From positions 1,116,001-1,180,000 of the forward strand of contig NZ_JANHAW010000002.1 of the NCBI RefSeq assembly GCF_024464595.1: a stretch of DNA of 64,000 nt. The letters are read 5' to 3'. The position numbers and the translations under genes were made by a program. Of the stretch, positions 25,660 through 35,670 are shown piece by piece. The first letter of the stretch is position 1, and every line of letters starts with the position of its first letter. Source of the stretch: Halobellus litoreus. GTDB taxonomy: Archaea > Halobacteriota > Halobacteria > Halobacteriales > Haloferacaceae. The notes under the pieces are model-generated. The model did not search any database, was not told the origin of the DNA, and saw nothing but the letters and a program-made list of their open reading frames with translations.

Positions 25660-27150
25660 CTATTCGTCGAGGCGCTCTCGCAGCAGCCCGTTCACGTCGC
25701 CGGGGTCGGCGCTGCCGCCGGTCTTCTGCATCACCTGTCCGACCAGGAAGTTGATCGCGCCGCCCTCGCCGGCGTGGTAGTCGTCGACGGCGTCGGGGTT
25801 CTCCTCGATCGCCTCCTTGACGGCGACGGCGACCTCGTCGTCGTCGGCCGTCCCGAGGCCCTCTGCCTCGATGATCGCGTCGGGACCGTCGCCCTCGTCG
25901 AGCATCTTTCGCAGGACGATCTCCTCGGCGTTCTTCGTGGTGATTTCGTCTTCCGCGACGAGTTCGACGAGGCGGGTGAACTCGTCGAGGCGGTCGTCGA
26001 CGTCGGTGATCGCCATATCGCGGTAGTTCAGTTCGCCGAGTAAGTTGTCCGCGACCCACGTCGCCGCCAGGTCGGGGTCGAACTCCTCGGCGACGTCCTC
26101 GAAGAAGTCCGCGACCTCCTTCGTCGAGGTGAGCTTCGACGCCGACTCGGCGTCGAGGCCGTACTCCTCGCGGAAGCGTTCGCGGCGGGCGTCGGGGAGT
26201 TCCGGGATGGGGATCCGCTCCTTCCAGTCGGCGACTTCGAGCGGCGGCAGGTCGGCCTCCCGGAAGTAGCGGTAGTCCTTCTCCTCCTCCTTCGAGCGCA
26301 TCGAGACGGTGATCCCCCGCGACTCGTCCCAGTGGCGCGTCTCCTGTTCGACCGCGCGGCCGCGCTGGACGGCGTTCTTCTGCCGCGTCACCTCGTAGGC
26401 CAGCGCCTGCTCTGCGCCCTTGTGACTGGAGATGTTCTTCACCTCCGTCCGGTTCGCCTGTTCGAGCGCGTCGGTTCCGATCGACCCGTCCTCGCCGACC
26501 TCCTCGGCCGGGACGAGCGAGATGTTGGCGTCGACGCGGAGCGACCCGTCCCGCGTCGAGTCGAAGACGCCGAGGTACTCCAACACCTCTTCGAGTTTCG
26601 CGAGGAAGGCGCGGGTCTCCTGCGGGCTGCGGAAGTCGGGTTCCGTGACGATCTCCATCAGCGGCGTGCCGGCGCGGTTGTAGTCGACGAGCGTGTAGTC
26701 GGCCGTGTCGATGCCGCCGCCGGCGTGCTGGAGGCTCCCGGGGTCCTCTTCGAGGTGGGCGCGCTCGATGTCGATCGCGCGGCGCTCGCCCTCGACGGAG
26801 AGTTCGAGGGTGCCGTCGGCGCAGATCGGCGCGTCGTACTGCGTGATCTGGAAGTTCTTGGGGAGGTCGGGGTAGTAGTAGTTCTTCCGGTGAAACCGAG
26901 TGTGCTCGGCGACGTCGGCGTCGAGCGCCTTGCCCACTTTCACGGCGGCCTCGACGGCCCCCTCGTTCAGGACGGGGAGTGCACCCGGCAGGCCGAGACA
27001 GACCGGACAGGTCCGGCTGTTGGGTTCCTCGTCGTCGGCCGGTTCGGTCGAACACCCACAGAAGATCTTCGTGTCCGTCTCGAGTTGGACGTGGACCTCC
27101 AGCCCGATGACGGTGGCGAGATCGCGCTGGGAGAGCGCTTGCGCGGTCAT
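25660..27150 (-). CDS. gatB: Asp-tRNA(Asn)/Glu-tRNA(Gln) amidotransferase subunit B
   Basis: 496 residues. TVIGLEVHVQLETDTKIFCGCSTE is the family-typical N-terminus; CRTCPVCLGLPG carries the zinc-binding Cys, and YNRAGTPLMEIVTEPD the kinase-site signature. The C-terminal YqeY/GatB tail (residues ~350-496) binds tRNA. The complex converts misacylated Glu-tRNA(Gln) or Asp-tRNA(Asn) to the correct amide. gatA and gatC are not in the window, so they must be elsewhere. A TATA-like CTTTAGCC lies ~28 bases upstream of the ATG. Confidence 0.95.
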   Translation of the reverse strand: MTAQALSQRDLATVIGLEVHVQLETDTKIFCGCSTEPADDEEPNSRTCPVCLGLPGALPVLNEGAVEAAVKVGKALDADVAEHTRFHRKNYYYPDLPKNFQITQYDAPICADGTLELSVEGERRAIDIERAHLEEDPGSLQHAGGGIDTADYTLVDYNRAGTPLMEIVTEPDFRSPQETRAFLAKLEEVLEYLGVFDSTRDGSLRVDANISLVPAEEVGEDGSIGTDALEQANRTEVKNISSHKGAEQALAYEVTRQKNAVQRGRAVEQETRHWDESRGITVSMRSKEEEKDYRYFREADLPPLEVADWKERIPIPELPDARRERFREEYGLDAESASKLTSTKEVADFFEDVAEEFDPDLAATWVADNLLGELNYRDMAITDVDDRLDEFTRLVELVAEDEITTKNAEEIVLRKMLDEGDGPDAIIEAEGLGTADDDEVAVAVKEAIEENPDAVDDYHAGEGGAINFLVGQVMQKTGGSADPGDVNGLLRERLDE

Positions 27151-27294
27151 TACCGCGTGGTTCGACGTAGCGGGGCTAAAGGCTAACGGGACGACGACCC
27201 GGGCGGCGCTATCGCCGTTCCCGAGCGGTCGGTCCCGGCCGATGCGCGGACCGGGAATTTTTTACGCAGTTGCGTTTTCGCTCGCGTAGGAACT

Positions 27295-28581
27295 GTGGAC
27301 TCGAAATCACGACTCCACCCGACGCGACTTGAGCGATTTCTCGACGTCCGGCGGCGGTTGGTCGGAATGGGCCCCTACTACGGGTGGTTCGTCGTCGCCT
27401 CGTGTTTTCTGGGCGGACTGCTGATCTACGGGCTCCTCTACACCTTCAGCGTCTTCTTCGGCCATCTGGTCGACGCGTTCGGGATGTCCCACGCCAACAC
27501 CTCGCTGATTTTCTCCCTCCAGTCGGTGACGATGTACGTCGGCGCAGCGGTGTTCGGGTTCACGCTCGACCGATACGACGTCCGCCGCCTGTTCGCGTTG
27601 GCGTCCGCGCTGATCGTCGGCGGCCTGTTCGGAACGAGCGTCTTCTCCAGTTACCTGGGCGTGCTCGTGTGCTACGGGCTCGCCGTTGGGGCCGGATTCG
27701 GTATCGTGCTGGTCATTTCGTACGTGACGCCCGTGCTCTGGTTCGAGCGCCGGCGCGGTCTCGCGACGGGCATCGCGACCGCCGGTTCTGGCATCGGGAT
27801 GATGGCGATGCCGCCGTTCGCCCGCGTCTTGATCGCGTCGCTGGGCTGGCAGCGCGCGTACATCGCGCTCGCGGCACTGGTGGGCGTCGCACTCCTCGCC
27901 GCGACGGTCGTGATCGCGGGACGGCCCGAGCGAGTAGACGTCGACAGGTCTGTGGAGTTCCGAACGTCCGAGGCGAACGACACGTCACTCTCGGCCCGAG
28001 AGCAGTTGCGCGGGATCCGATCGACGGTCGCTTCCTGGGCCTTCGTCGCGTTCTTCGTGGCGATGCTCGGCGTGTATCTCGTCCCCCTGTCGCTGACGGT
28101 CAACTTCGTCGAGTTCGCCCGGTCGGTGGGGATCAGCCCCCAGGTCGGCGTGTTCGCCATCAGCGTTATCGGCGCGACGAACACGCTCGGGAAGTTCGTC
28201 ACCGGCTATCTCGCCGACAGGCTGCAGACGACACTCGTTCTGGCCGGCAACGCGGTCGCCATCGGGGTGCTGACGCTGCCGATCGCGCTGATCCACGACC
28301 CGGGAGTCGTGCTCGCCGCGTCCGCCCTGTTCGGGTTCGGCTATGCGGGGCTCGGGGCACTGACGACGCCGATGATGGCGGAGCTCTTCGGTGCGCGGAA
28401 TCTGAACGGGCTGTTCGGCGTCGTGTCGATTTCGAGTGCCTTCGCGGGCGCTCTCGGGCCGTACGTCGCGAATCTCTGGTTCGACGCCTTCGGGACATAC
28501 GTCCCCGTCTTCCTCGGGATGGCGCTGGTCAGCGTGCTCTCGGCTGGGCTGTTCGTCCTCGCTCCGCGGGCGGCATCGTAA
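27295..28581 (+). CDS. MFS transporter, OFA/monocarboxylate-like
   Basis: 428 residues with 12 hydrophobic helices. The N-terminus YYGWFVVASCFLGGLLIYGL followed by SVFFGHLVDAFGMSHANTSLIFS is typical of the oxalate:formate antiporter/monocarboxylate branch of the MFS. The substrate is probably an organic anion, but this is only family-based. Start is GTG at 27295, shortly after a TATA-like AATTTTTTACG (27256-27266); an ATG at 27367 would remove the basic cytoplasmic lead and is the alternative. Confidence 0.82.
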   Translation: MDSKSRLHPTRLERFLDVRRRLVGMGPYYGWFVVASCFLGGLLIYGLLYTFSVFFGHLVDAFGMSHANTSLIFSLQSVTMYVGAAVFGFTLDRYDVRRLFALASALIVGGLFGTSVFSSYLGVLVCYGLAVGAGFGIVLVISYVTPVLWFERRRGLATGIATAGSGIGMMAMPPFARVLIASLGWQRAYIALAALVGVALLAATVVIAGRPERVDVDRSVEFRTSEANDTSLSAREQLRGIRSTVASWAFVAFFVAMLGVYLVPLSLTVNFVEFARSVGISPQVGVFAISVIGATNTLGKFVTGYLADRLQTTLVLAGNAVAIGVLTLPIALIHDPGVVLAASALFGFGYAGLGALTTPMMAELFGARNLNGLFGVVSISSAFAGALGPYVANLWFDAFGTYVPVFLGMALVSVLSAGLFVLAPRAAS

Positions 28582-28614
28582 CCTATTCCACCGCCCTCGT
28601 CGACTCACCGTCCG

Positions 28615-29538
28615 ATGAGCCACGCGCTCGCCGACGCCGCCGGGATCGACGTCCGCCGGGGGGTGCAGTTCGCGACGCCCGCGGAGGGTTCCCTCCGCCT
28701 CGATCTCTATCGGCCCGCCTCGAGCGTCGACAGGGACGCCGAATCGGGACCGCGACGGGCCGCCGCCGTCCTCGTGCCCGGTAACGGATGGCGAGGAGTC
28801 GAACGGGGCTCGATGGCCCGCTATGCCCTCGACCTCGCCGAGCGCGGCTACGTCTGCGTCGTCCCGGAGTACCGCGGCAGCGACGCGGCCGCGTTCCCGG
28901 CGGCGCTGCGCGACCTGAAGGCCGCGGTCCGGTGGGTTCGCGCGGCGAGCCAGCAGATCGGCGTCGACCCCGCGCGGATCGGCGCGTTCGGCCACGACGC
29001 CGGCGCACACCTGGCCGTGTTGGCGGCGCTGACGGCCGGCGTAGAGCAGTTCGCTCCTCATCCCGACAGCGTCGACGCGGACGTCGCCAGCGCGAGCGAC
29101 GCGCTCTCGGCGGTCGTCGCCGTCGCGGGGACGTACGTCCTCGAACACCAACCCGAGACCGGCGACCTGGTCGCGTTCCTCGGCGGGGACCGGGAGTCGA
29201 ACCCGGACGCCTGGACGCGGGCGTCGCCGTCGACGTACCTCGGCGCGGACGGAGTGACACGGGAGCGTTCAGTGGACGAAGGGGGACGTCGAGGTTCGAC
29301 GGGCGGAGTGACACGAGGGAGTTCGAGCGATACCGCGCCGCCGATCCTGCTTCTTCACGGCGAGGACGACCCCGTCGTGCCGGCGATGGCCTCGGAGCTG
29401 TTCCACGACCTACTGGAGGAACACGACGTCCCCGCCGACTGCGTCGTCGCCGCCGACGCCGGCCACGACGTCCACGAGAGCCAGCGCGCGTTCACGCTGG
29501 GTTGGACCGAGGGGTTCCTCGATCGGCACCTGCGATGA
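28615..29538 (+). CDS. Alpha/beta hydrolase with Asp in the nucleophile position
   Basis: 307 residues, BD-FAE/acetylesterase-like. The oxyanion region is LVPGNGWRGVERGS, and the nucleophile elbow reads GAFGHDAGAHL, where the usual Ser of GxSxG is Asp. The remaining catalytic residues are in place: Asp in LLLHGEDDPVVP and His in ADAGHDVHESQ. An acidic insert before the C-terminal strand (around residues 205-240) contains two similar DGVTRERS/GGVTRGSS words. With Asp as nucleophile it could form an ester intermediate as dehalogenases do, or be inactive as an esterase. It follows the MFS gene by 33 bases on the same strand. Confidence 0.78.
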   Translation: MSHALADAAGIDVRRGVQFATPAEGSLRLDLYRPASSVDRDAESGPRRAAAVLVPGNGWRGVERGSMARYALDLAERGYVCVVPEYRGSDAAAFPAALRDLKAAVRWVRAASQQIGVDPARIGAFGHDAGAHLAVLAALTAGVEQFAPHPDSVDADVASASDALSAVVAVAGTYVLEHQPETGDLVAFLGGDRESNPDAWTRASPSTYLGADGVTRERSVDEGGRRGSTGGVTRGSSSDTAPPILLLHGEDDPVVPAMASELFHDLLEEHDVPADCVVAADAGHDVHESQRAFTLGWTEGFLDRHLR

Positions 29539-29679
29539 GCGTCGTCCGCGGAGTGTTCGCGGGAGTGACTCGTCCGTGAGGGGGACAGAACCGCAGCGTC
29601 GTCGACGTTTCTCTCAACTATCACTTTACGGGTAGGTGTCTGACGTACGTTTATGTGAACGGAGGCGCCCTATCACCCT

Positions 29680-30153
29680 ATGAGCAACCGCGTGGAGGAA
29701 CTCGAGTCGAAGGTCGCGGAGCTACAGGCCGCGGTCAACGGCCTGACAGAAGAGCTGGTCGAGACGAAAGAGCGAGTCAGGCTCCTCGAAGAGGAGGTCG
29801 AGGTCGACCTCGCCGCGGGCAGCCGCCCGGTCGGCTACGGTAGTTCGGACCCGGCATCGGCGTCGGAGAGCGGTTCGGAGGCGAACGAGGAGCCCGAAAC
29901 GGCGGACGGATCCGAGGCGAGCGACGCGGAGCCCGAGGCCGACGCCACCGGCCCCCTCAGCGAATCGCCGGCGCAGGCGGAGTCGCGTCGCGAGACGTCC
30001 GCGCAGGCCACCGACGACGCGGACTTCATCGACGCCGACGCGGACGAGCAGATCCCGAGCGAGGTCGACTCGCAGGACGACGAGACTAAGGCGGACGAGA
30101 GTGAGGGAGACGACGAGGCGGCGACCGAAGACGACGACATCATCGTCGCGTAA
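29680..30153 (+). CDS. Small coiled-coil acidic protein upstream of smc
   Basis: 157 residues. Residues 1-42 are a clear coiled coil (VEELESKVAELQAAVNGL, then ETKERVRLLEEEVEV), and the rest is an acidic disordered tail rich in Glu/Asp/Ser/Ala ending in DDDIIVA. I associate it with haloarchaeal DUF7518, a family placed before smc, from memory. It precedes smc by 29 bases and is probably co-transcribed, so it may assist the Smc complex, but nothing in its sequence proves that. Confidence 0.7.
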   Translation: MSNRVEELESKVAELQAAVNGLTEELVETKERVRLLEEEVEVDLAAGSRPVGYGSSDPASASESGSEANEEPETADGSEASDAEPEADATGPLSESPAQAESRRETSAQATDDADFIDADADEQIPSEVDSQDDETKADESEGDDEAATEDDDIIVA

Positions 30154-30182
30154 TCGGGCGCTCCGCCCGCCACGAGCAACCT

Positions 30183-33100
30183 ATGCATATCAAAGAGCTC
30201 GTCCTCGACGGTTTCAAAAGCTTCGGGCGGACGACGCGCATCCCGTTCTACGAGGACTTCACGGTCGTCACGGGGCCGAACGGCTCCGGGAAGTCGAACA
30301 TCATCGACGGCGTGCTGTTCGCGCTCGGCCTGGCCCGGACGCGCGGCATCCGCGCCGAGAAACTCACCGATCTGATCTACAACCCCGGTCACGCCGACGG
30401 GAGCGACGACGGCGAGGGCGGAACGGGCGGTCCCAAGGAGGCGACGGTCACGGTCGTCCTCGACAACGGCGACGGGACGCTCGACCGCGCGCAGGTCGTC
30501 AACGCCGCCGGCAGCGACAACGTCGGCGACGTCTCGGAGATCAGCGTCAAGCGCCGGGTCAAGGAGACCGAGGACAACTACTACTCGTATTACTACCTCA
30601 ACGGCCGCGCCTGCAACCTCTCGGACATCCAGGACCTCCTCGCGCAGGCGGGCATCACCCCCGAGGGGTACAACGTCGTGATGCAGGGCGACGTCACCGA
30701 GATCATCAACATGACCGCCTACCAGCGGCGGGGGATCATCGACGAGATCGCCGGCGTCGCCGAGTTCGACGCGAAGAAGGAGGACGCCTTCGAGGAACTC
30801 GACGCCGTCGAGGGGCGGATCGAGGAGGCCGATCTCCGGATCGAGGAGAAAGAGGATCGGCTGGAAAAACTCGAAGACGAACGCGAGACTGCCCTCGAGT
30901 ACCAGTCGCTCCGCGAGGAGCGCGAGGAGTACGAGGGCTACCAGAAGGCGGCGGAGCTCGAAGACAAGCGCGCTGACCTCGAAGCGACCGAGAGGCGGGT
31001 CGAGAAGAAGGAGTCGACCCTCGCCGAACACCGGGAGGAACTGGACCGCCGCGAGGGGCGGGTCACCCGGCTCGAAGACGAACTCGACGACCTGACAAAG
31101 GAGATCGAGCGGAAGGGCGAGGACGAGCAACTTCGGATCAAATCCGAGATCGAGGAGGTCAAAGGCGAGATCGACCGGCTGGAGAACGCGATCGAGGCCG
31201 CCGAGGAGCGGATCGAGGACGCCGAGAGCGAGCGGCGGAACGCGTTCGTCCAGTTGGACCGAAAGCAGGAGGAGATCGACGACCTCGACGAGGAGATCCG
31301 CTCTGTCAAGGTCGAGAAGGCCTCCGTGAAGTCCGACATCGGCTCGCTGGAGACCGACCTCGCGGAGGTGCAGGCCGAGATCGACGACGTCGACACCGAG
31401 TACGACGAACTGAAGGCCGAACTGGGTGAAAAGAAGGAGCGCCTCGAGGAGCTGAAAACCGAGAAGAACGAGCGCCAGCGCGAGAAGGACCGGCTGCTCG
31501 ACGAGACGCGCCGGCGGGCCACCGAGATCTCCGAGGCCGAAGACGAGATCGAGGAACTGCGGCAGACGCTCCCCGACCTGCAGGCCGAGGTCTCGGACCT
31601 CCACTCGGAACTCGACAAGGCCGAGAAGAACGAATCGAAGATCGAGGGGATCGTCGAGGACCTGCGCGCGGAGAAGGCCGACCTGAAGGCTGACCTCGAC
31701 GAGGTCGTCGAGGAGATCCAGTCGAAACAGTCCGAATACGCCACGCTGGAGGCCCGCGCGGGCGACGACGGCGACAACTCCTGGCCGCGGGCGGTCACGA
31801 CGATCCGGAACGCCGGGCTCTCCGGCGTCCACGGCACCGTCGGCGAACTGGGCGCGGTCGACGGCGAGTACGCCAGCGCCTGCGAGACCGCCGCCGGCGG
31901 CCGACTCGCCCACGTCGTGGTCGACGACGACGGCGTCGGCTCCGACTGCATCGACTACCTGAAGTCCCGGAACGCCGGCCGGGCGACGTTCCTCCCGATC
32001 ACGAAGATGGAGGACCGCGGGCTCCCCCGCCTGCCCGACCACCCCGGCGTCGTCGACTTCGCGCGTAACCTGGTCGACTACGACGCCGAGTACGAGTCCG
32101 TCTTCTCGTACGTGCTGGGCTCGACGCTGGTGGTCGAGGATATGGAGACCGCTCGCGACCTGATGGGCGACTACCGGATGGTGACGCTCGACGGCGACCT
32201 AGTCGAGCGCTCCGGCGCGATGACCGGCGGCTCCGGCGGCGGCTCCCGGTACTCCTTCTCGAAGTCCGGCGGCGGCCGACTCGAACGGCTCGCCGAGGAG
32301 ATCGAGGAACTAGAGGACCGACGCCGGAGTCTCCAGGCGGAGATCAGAGAGAAAGACGAGGACATCGAGGACGCCCGGAGCCGCGCCGCCGACGCCCGCG
32401 ACCGGGTCCGCTCGCTCGAATCCGACGTCGAGGACGCCGAGGCCGCCGTCGAAGACGCCGAGCGCGAGATCGAAGACCTGGAATCCGAGATCGAACGGCT
32501 CCGCGAGGAACGGGCCGACGTCGACGAGGAGATGCGGGAGATCGACGCCGAGATCGACGCGGTCGACGAGGAGATCGACGCCGTCCAGGCGGAGATCGAC
32601 GAACTGGAGGGCGAACTCGCCGACTCGAAGATCCCGGAACTGACCGCCGAGGTCGAAGAGATCGAGGCCGAGATCGACGAGAAGGAAGAGCGGATGGACG
32701 ACCTCGACGGTCGGCTCAACGAACTCCAACTCCAGCGGCAGTACGCCGAGGAGACGATCGAGGACCTCGAAGAGACGGTCGAGAGCGCCCAGGAGAAGAA
32801 GGCCGACGCCCGCGACGTCATCAGGGAGAAGCAAGCCGAAATCGAGGACCGGGAGGAGACGCTCGAAGCCAAACGCGAGGCCGTCGAAGCGCTCGAAGAA
32901 GAGCTGAAAGAGCTGAAATCCGAGCGCTCGGACCTGCAGGCGACGCTGCGGGAGGCCAAGAGCGAGCGCGACGAGAAGCGCGACGAGGTCGACAAGATCG
33001 AGTCGAAACTGGAGTCGCTGCGGGACAGCGTCGAACGCCTCTCCTGGGAGATCGACGAGCTCGAGTCGACGGTCGGCGAGTACGATCCCGAGGAGATCCC

Positions 33101-33785
33101 CGACCACGACGAGGTCGAGGCCGAGATCGAACGGCTCACCGAGGAGATGGAGGCGCTCGAACCGGTGAATATGCTCGCGATCGACGAGTACGACGAGGTG
33201 AACGCGGAACTGGAGGATCTCCAGGAGCGCCGCGACGTCCTCGTCGAGGAGCGCGACGCCATCGAGGAGCGGATCGACCGCTTCGAGGCCCAGAAGAAGG
33301 CGACGTTCATGGACGCCTTCGACGCGATCAACGAGAACTTCACCGACATCTTCGAGCGACTCTCCGACGGCACGGGCGAACTCCACCTCGAGAACCCCGA
33401 GGACCCGTTCGAGGAGGGACTGACGATGAAGGCCCAGCCCGGCGACAAGCCGATCCAGCGGCTGAACGCGATGTCGGGCGGGGAGAAGTCCCTGACCGCG
33501 TTGGCGTTCATCTTCGCGATCCAGCGGCACAACCCCGCCCCGTTCTACGCGCTCGACGAGATCGACGCGTTCCTCGACGCCGCCAACGCCGAGCGCGTCG
33601 GCGAGATGGTCGACGACCTCTCGGGGGACGCGCAGTTCGTCGTCGTCTCGCATCGTTCCGCCCTCCTGGAGCGCTCCGAGCGCGCCATCGGCGTGACGAT
33701 GCAGGGCGACAACGTCAGCGCCGTCACCGGGATCCAGTTGGGCGACGACGAGGGCGAGGAGGCGGAGGTGCCCGCGGATGACTGA
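30183..33785 (+). CDS. smc: Chromosome segregation ATPase Smc
   Basis: 1200 residues in the canonical order: N-terminal Walker A GPNGSGKSN (residues ~32-40), a coiled coil to ~540, the hinge at ~545-690 (GVHGTVGELGAVDGEYA... ending near DLVERSGAMTGGSGGG), a returning coiled coil, and the C-terminal head with the signature LNAMSGGEKSLTA (near 1094) and Walker B FYALDEIDAFLDAAN (near 1121). It organises and segregates chromosomes by ATP-driven loop handling. The stop overlaps the start of scpA by eight bases, consistent with a stoichiometric complex. Confidence 0.96.
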   Translation: MHIKELVLDGFKSFGRTTRIPFYEDFTVVTGPNGSGKSNIIDGVLFALGLARTRGIRAEKLTDLIYNPGHADGSDDGEGGTGGPKEATVTVVLDNGDGTLDRAQVVNAAGSDNVGDVSEISVKRRVKETEDNYYSYYYLNGRACNLSDIQDLLAQAGITPEGYNVVMQGDVTEIINMTAYQRRGIIDEIAGVAEFDAKKEDAFEELDAVEGRIEEADLRIEEKEDRLEKLEDERETALEYQSLREEREEYEGYQKAAELEDKRADLEATERRVEKKESTLAEHREELDRREGRVTRLEDELDDLTKEIERKGEDEQLRIKSEIEEVKGEIDRLENAIEAAEERIEDAESERRNAFVQLDRKQEEIDDLDEEIRSVKVEKASVKSDIGSLETDLAEVQAEIDDVDTEYDELKAELGEKKERLEELKTEKNERQREKDRLLDETRRRATEISEAEDEIEELRQTLPDLQAEVSDLHSELDKAEKNESKIEGIVEDLRAEKADLKADLDEVVEEIQSKQSEYATLEARAGDDGDNSWPRAVTTIRNAGLSGVHGTVGELGAVDGEYASACETAAGGRLAHVVVDDDGVGSDCIDYLKSRNAGRATFLPITKMEDRGLPRLPDHPGVVDFARNLVDYDAEYESVFSYVLGSTLVVEDMETARDLMGDYRMVTLDGDLVERSGAMTGGSGGGSRYSFSKSGGGRLERLAEEIEELEDRRRSLQAEIREKDEDIEDARSRAADARDRVRSLESDVEDAEAAVEDAEREIEDLESEIERLREERADVDEEMREIDAEIDAVDEEIDAVQAEIDELEGELADSKIPELTAEVEEIEAEIDEKEERMDDLDGRLNELQLQRQYAEETIEDLEETVESAQEKKADARDVIREKQAEIEDREETLEAKREAVEALEEELKELKSERSDLQATLREAKSERDEKRDEVDKIESKLESLRDSVERLSWEIDELESTVGEYDPEEIPDHDEVEAEIERLTEEMEALEPVNMLAIDEYDEVNAELEDLQERRDVLVEERDAIEERIDRFEAQKKATFMDAFDAINENFTDIFERLSDGTGELHLENPEDPFEEGLTMKAQPGDKPIQRLNAMSGGEKSLTALAFIFAIQRHNPAPFYALDEIDAFLDAANAERVGEMVDDLSGDAQFVVVSHRSALLERSERAIGVTMQGDNVSAVTGIQLGDDEGEEAEVPADD

Positions 33786-34842
33786 CTCCGCCGGGTCGCC
33801 GCCGCGGAGCGAGGTGTTCCCCGACGGCGTCGCGGTCGGCGGAGACGACGAACCCGACGGACGAGACGAACCCGACGACGCCGGCGGCCCGCCGCCGACG
33901 AATGGCTCCGGAAGCGACACGGAGGAGGTCGAGCCGGTCGAACTCCTCGTGCAGTTGGCCGAGGAGGGCGAGATCGATCCCTGGGACGTCGACCTCGTCG
34001 AGGCCACTGACGCCTTCCTCGACGCGCTCGACGAGACGGATCTCCGCACGTCGGGGCGGGCACTGTTCTACGCGGCCGTCCTCCTCCGGATGAAGAGCGA
34101 CGCGCTGTTGGAGCCCGACGAGGAGGAGTCCGAGGACGAACTGGAGCCGTGGGAGGCCGCCCTCGAAGGAGGCGGCCCGATCGCCGAGGGCGGCGCCGAC
34201 GGCGGGGGGGCCGGGCCGGGCTTCGATCCGATCGACACGCTCGAAGCCGAGATGGACCGCCGCCTCGAACGCAAGGACGCCCGCGGATCGCCGGAGACGC
34301 TCGACGAACTCGTCCGGGAACTCCGGGAGGCCGAGCGGCAGTCGTGGTGGAAGCGCCGCCGCGAGTACGACACTTCCGACTCGCCGCGCGGGCACCGCCG
34401 CGGGACGCAGACGCTCGATTACCGCTCGGCCGACGAGTTCAGGGAGGACGACGAACCGACCGCGGCGGACGTGACCGGCACCGCACACACGGAGGACATC
34501 GAGACGTCGATTTCGGCCGTCCGCGACGCGGTCGCCGTCCACTACGACAACGGTCGCGACGAGGTCCTGTTCGCCGAGGTCGCCGAGGCGGCGGCGACGC
34601 CGGTGACGACGTATCTCGCGCTCCTGTTCCTCTCACACCGGAGCGAGGTGCGCCTCCGACAGGACGACCTCTTCGGCGATCTCTGGATCCGCGACCCCGA
34701 CGCGACGTTCGAGGACGACGAAGGGGGGACAGAAGCGGAAGTGGTGGGAACGGAAGCAGAGACAGAAGTAGAAGCGGAGACGGAGGCTGTCGACGAGACG
34801 GCGACGGAAGAGGCCGCCGTCCCGGCCGCTGACGACGACTGA
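33778..34842 (+). CDS. scpA: Segregation and condensation protein A
   Basis: 354 residues, kleisin partner of Smc. After an acidic lead (1-45) comes EPVELLVQLAEEGEIDPWDVDLVEATDAFLDALD, the N-terminal kleisin domain, followed by RALFYAAVLLRMKSDALLEPDEEE. The C-terminal winged helix is around residues 240-310 (ISAVRDAVAVHYDN, FAEVAEAAATPVTTYLALLFLSH). It has a longer than usual acidic linker and tail. It overlaps smc by eight bases. No scpB follows, as is usual in haloarchaea near this locus. Confidence 0.92.
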   Translation: MTDSAGSPPRSEVFPDGVAVGGDDEPDGRDEPDDAGGPPPTNGSGSDTEEVEPVELLVQLAEEGEIDPWDVDLVEATDAFLDALDETDLRTSGRALFYAAVLLRMKSDALLEPDEEESEDELEPWEAALEGGGPIAEGGADGGGAGPGFDPIDTLEAEMDRRLERKDARGSPETLDELVRELREAERQSWWKRRREYDTSDSPRGHRRGTQTLDYRSADEFREDDEPTAADVTGTAHTEDIETSISAVRDAVAVHYDNGRDEVLFAEVAEAAATPVTTYLALLFLSHRSEVRLRQDDLFGDLWIRDPDATFEDDEGGTEAEVVGTEAETEVEAETEAVDETATEEAAVPAADDD

Positions 34843-34959
34843 CTCGTCGAGCAGTGAAGCAGGAGGGCGGATAGGAGGGCTCGTGGTCCCGAACGCGGGT
34901 GAACGGCTCGGAGGGCTCGTGTGCTCCCTCTTTTGCACCAGAAATGTCGATCTGCAGCG

Positions 34960-35553
34960 TCACTCGTGGCCGACGTGCCGCTCCCAGAGGACGCCGTAGA
35001 CGACGGCGAAGGCGGTGATCGAAACGAGGAGACCCACGGTCTCTTCGACCTCGACGCCGACGGCCGCTCCCGCGGCGGCGATACCGTCACCGAGGACGAA
35101 CACCGCGGTTCGGAGCAGTTCGGCGACGGTGTGGTGAATCAGATGGTACGTCACCCCCGAGCCGATTCCGGCGGGATCGGGGAGCATCCCGAGGCTGGCG
35201 ACGACCGCCGTCGCGGTGACGACCGACGCGCCGAGCCAGTAGCTCGCGACGATCCGCGGCGAGGGGTGTTCGACGATCGCCACCACGAGCGCGACCAGTA
35301 GGGGATAGCAGACCACGAGGCCCGCCGCGGCGTTCGGGACGGCGATGCCGGTGAGGGCGACGACGAGCGAACCGACGATATCGAACAGCGAAAACGGGAG
35401 TTCGACGAGGAGCAGTTCCAGTGGGGCTTTCAGAAACTGGTGCGTGACGACGTCGTGAGCGAAGAACAGCCCCTTCTTCAGCAGGAGTTTGATCGTGAGC
35501 GCGACCGAGACGAATCCGAAGGCACCGTACTGTCCGCCGTGACGCCGCAACAT
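34960..35553 (-). CDS. Integral membrane protein, unknown function
   Basis: 197 residues with about five hydrophobic segments (around residues 15-35, 50-80, 80-98, 105-125, 140-190). A His pair (YHLIHHTVAELL) lies in the loop before the last helices. The family is not recognised; there are no transporter signatures. It converges with scpA and stands alone on the minus strand. Confidence 0.65.
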   Translation of the reverse strand: MLRRHGGQYGAFGFVSVALTIKLLLKKGLFFAHDVVTHQFLKAPLELLLVELPFSLFDIVGSLVVALTGIAVPNAAAGLVVCYPLLVALVVAIVEHPSPRIVASYWLGASVVTATAVVASLGMLPDPAGIGSGVTYHLIHHTVAELLRTAVFVLGDGIAAAGAAVGVEVEETVGLLVSITAFAVVYGVLWERHVGHE

Positions 35554-35670
35554 AGTAGCTATGACCGAGGCGACACGAGCAGACTACTTAGAACTTGGAC
35601 ACTTCGAGAGATGCGGACCCGTTCGGAGAGGCCGACTGGTCTCGAAACGCATACTGGCGAAAAACGCCGA

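Noticed and set aside
29835-32042. 735-codon minus-strand open frame across smc
   Set aside because: Arises from the codon bias of the coiled-coil gene on the other strand; the smc frame has all ATPase motifs.
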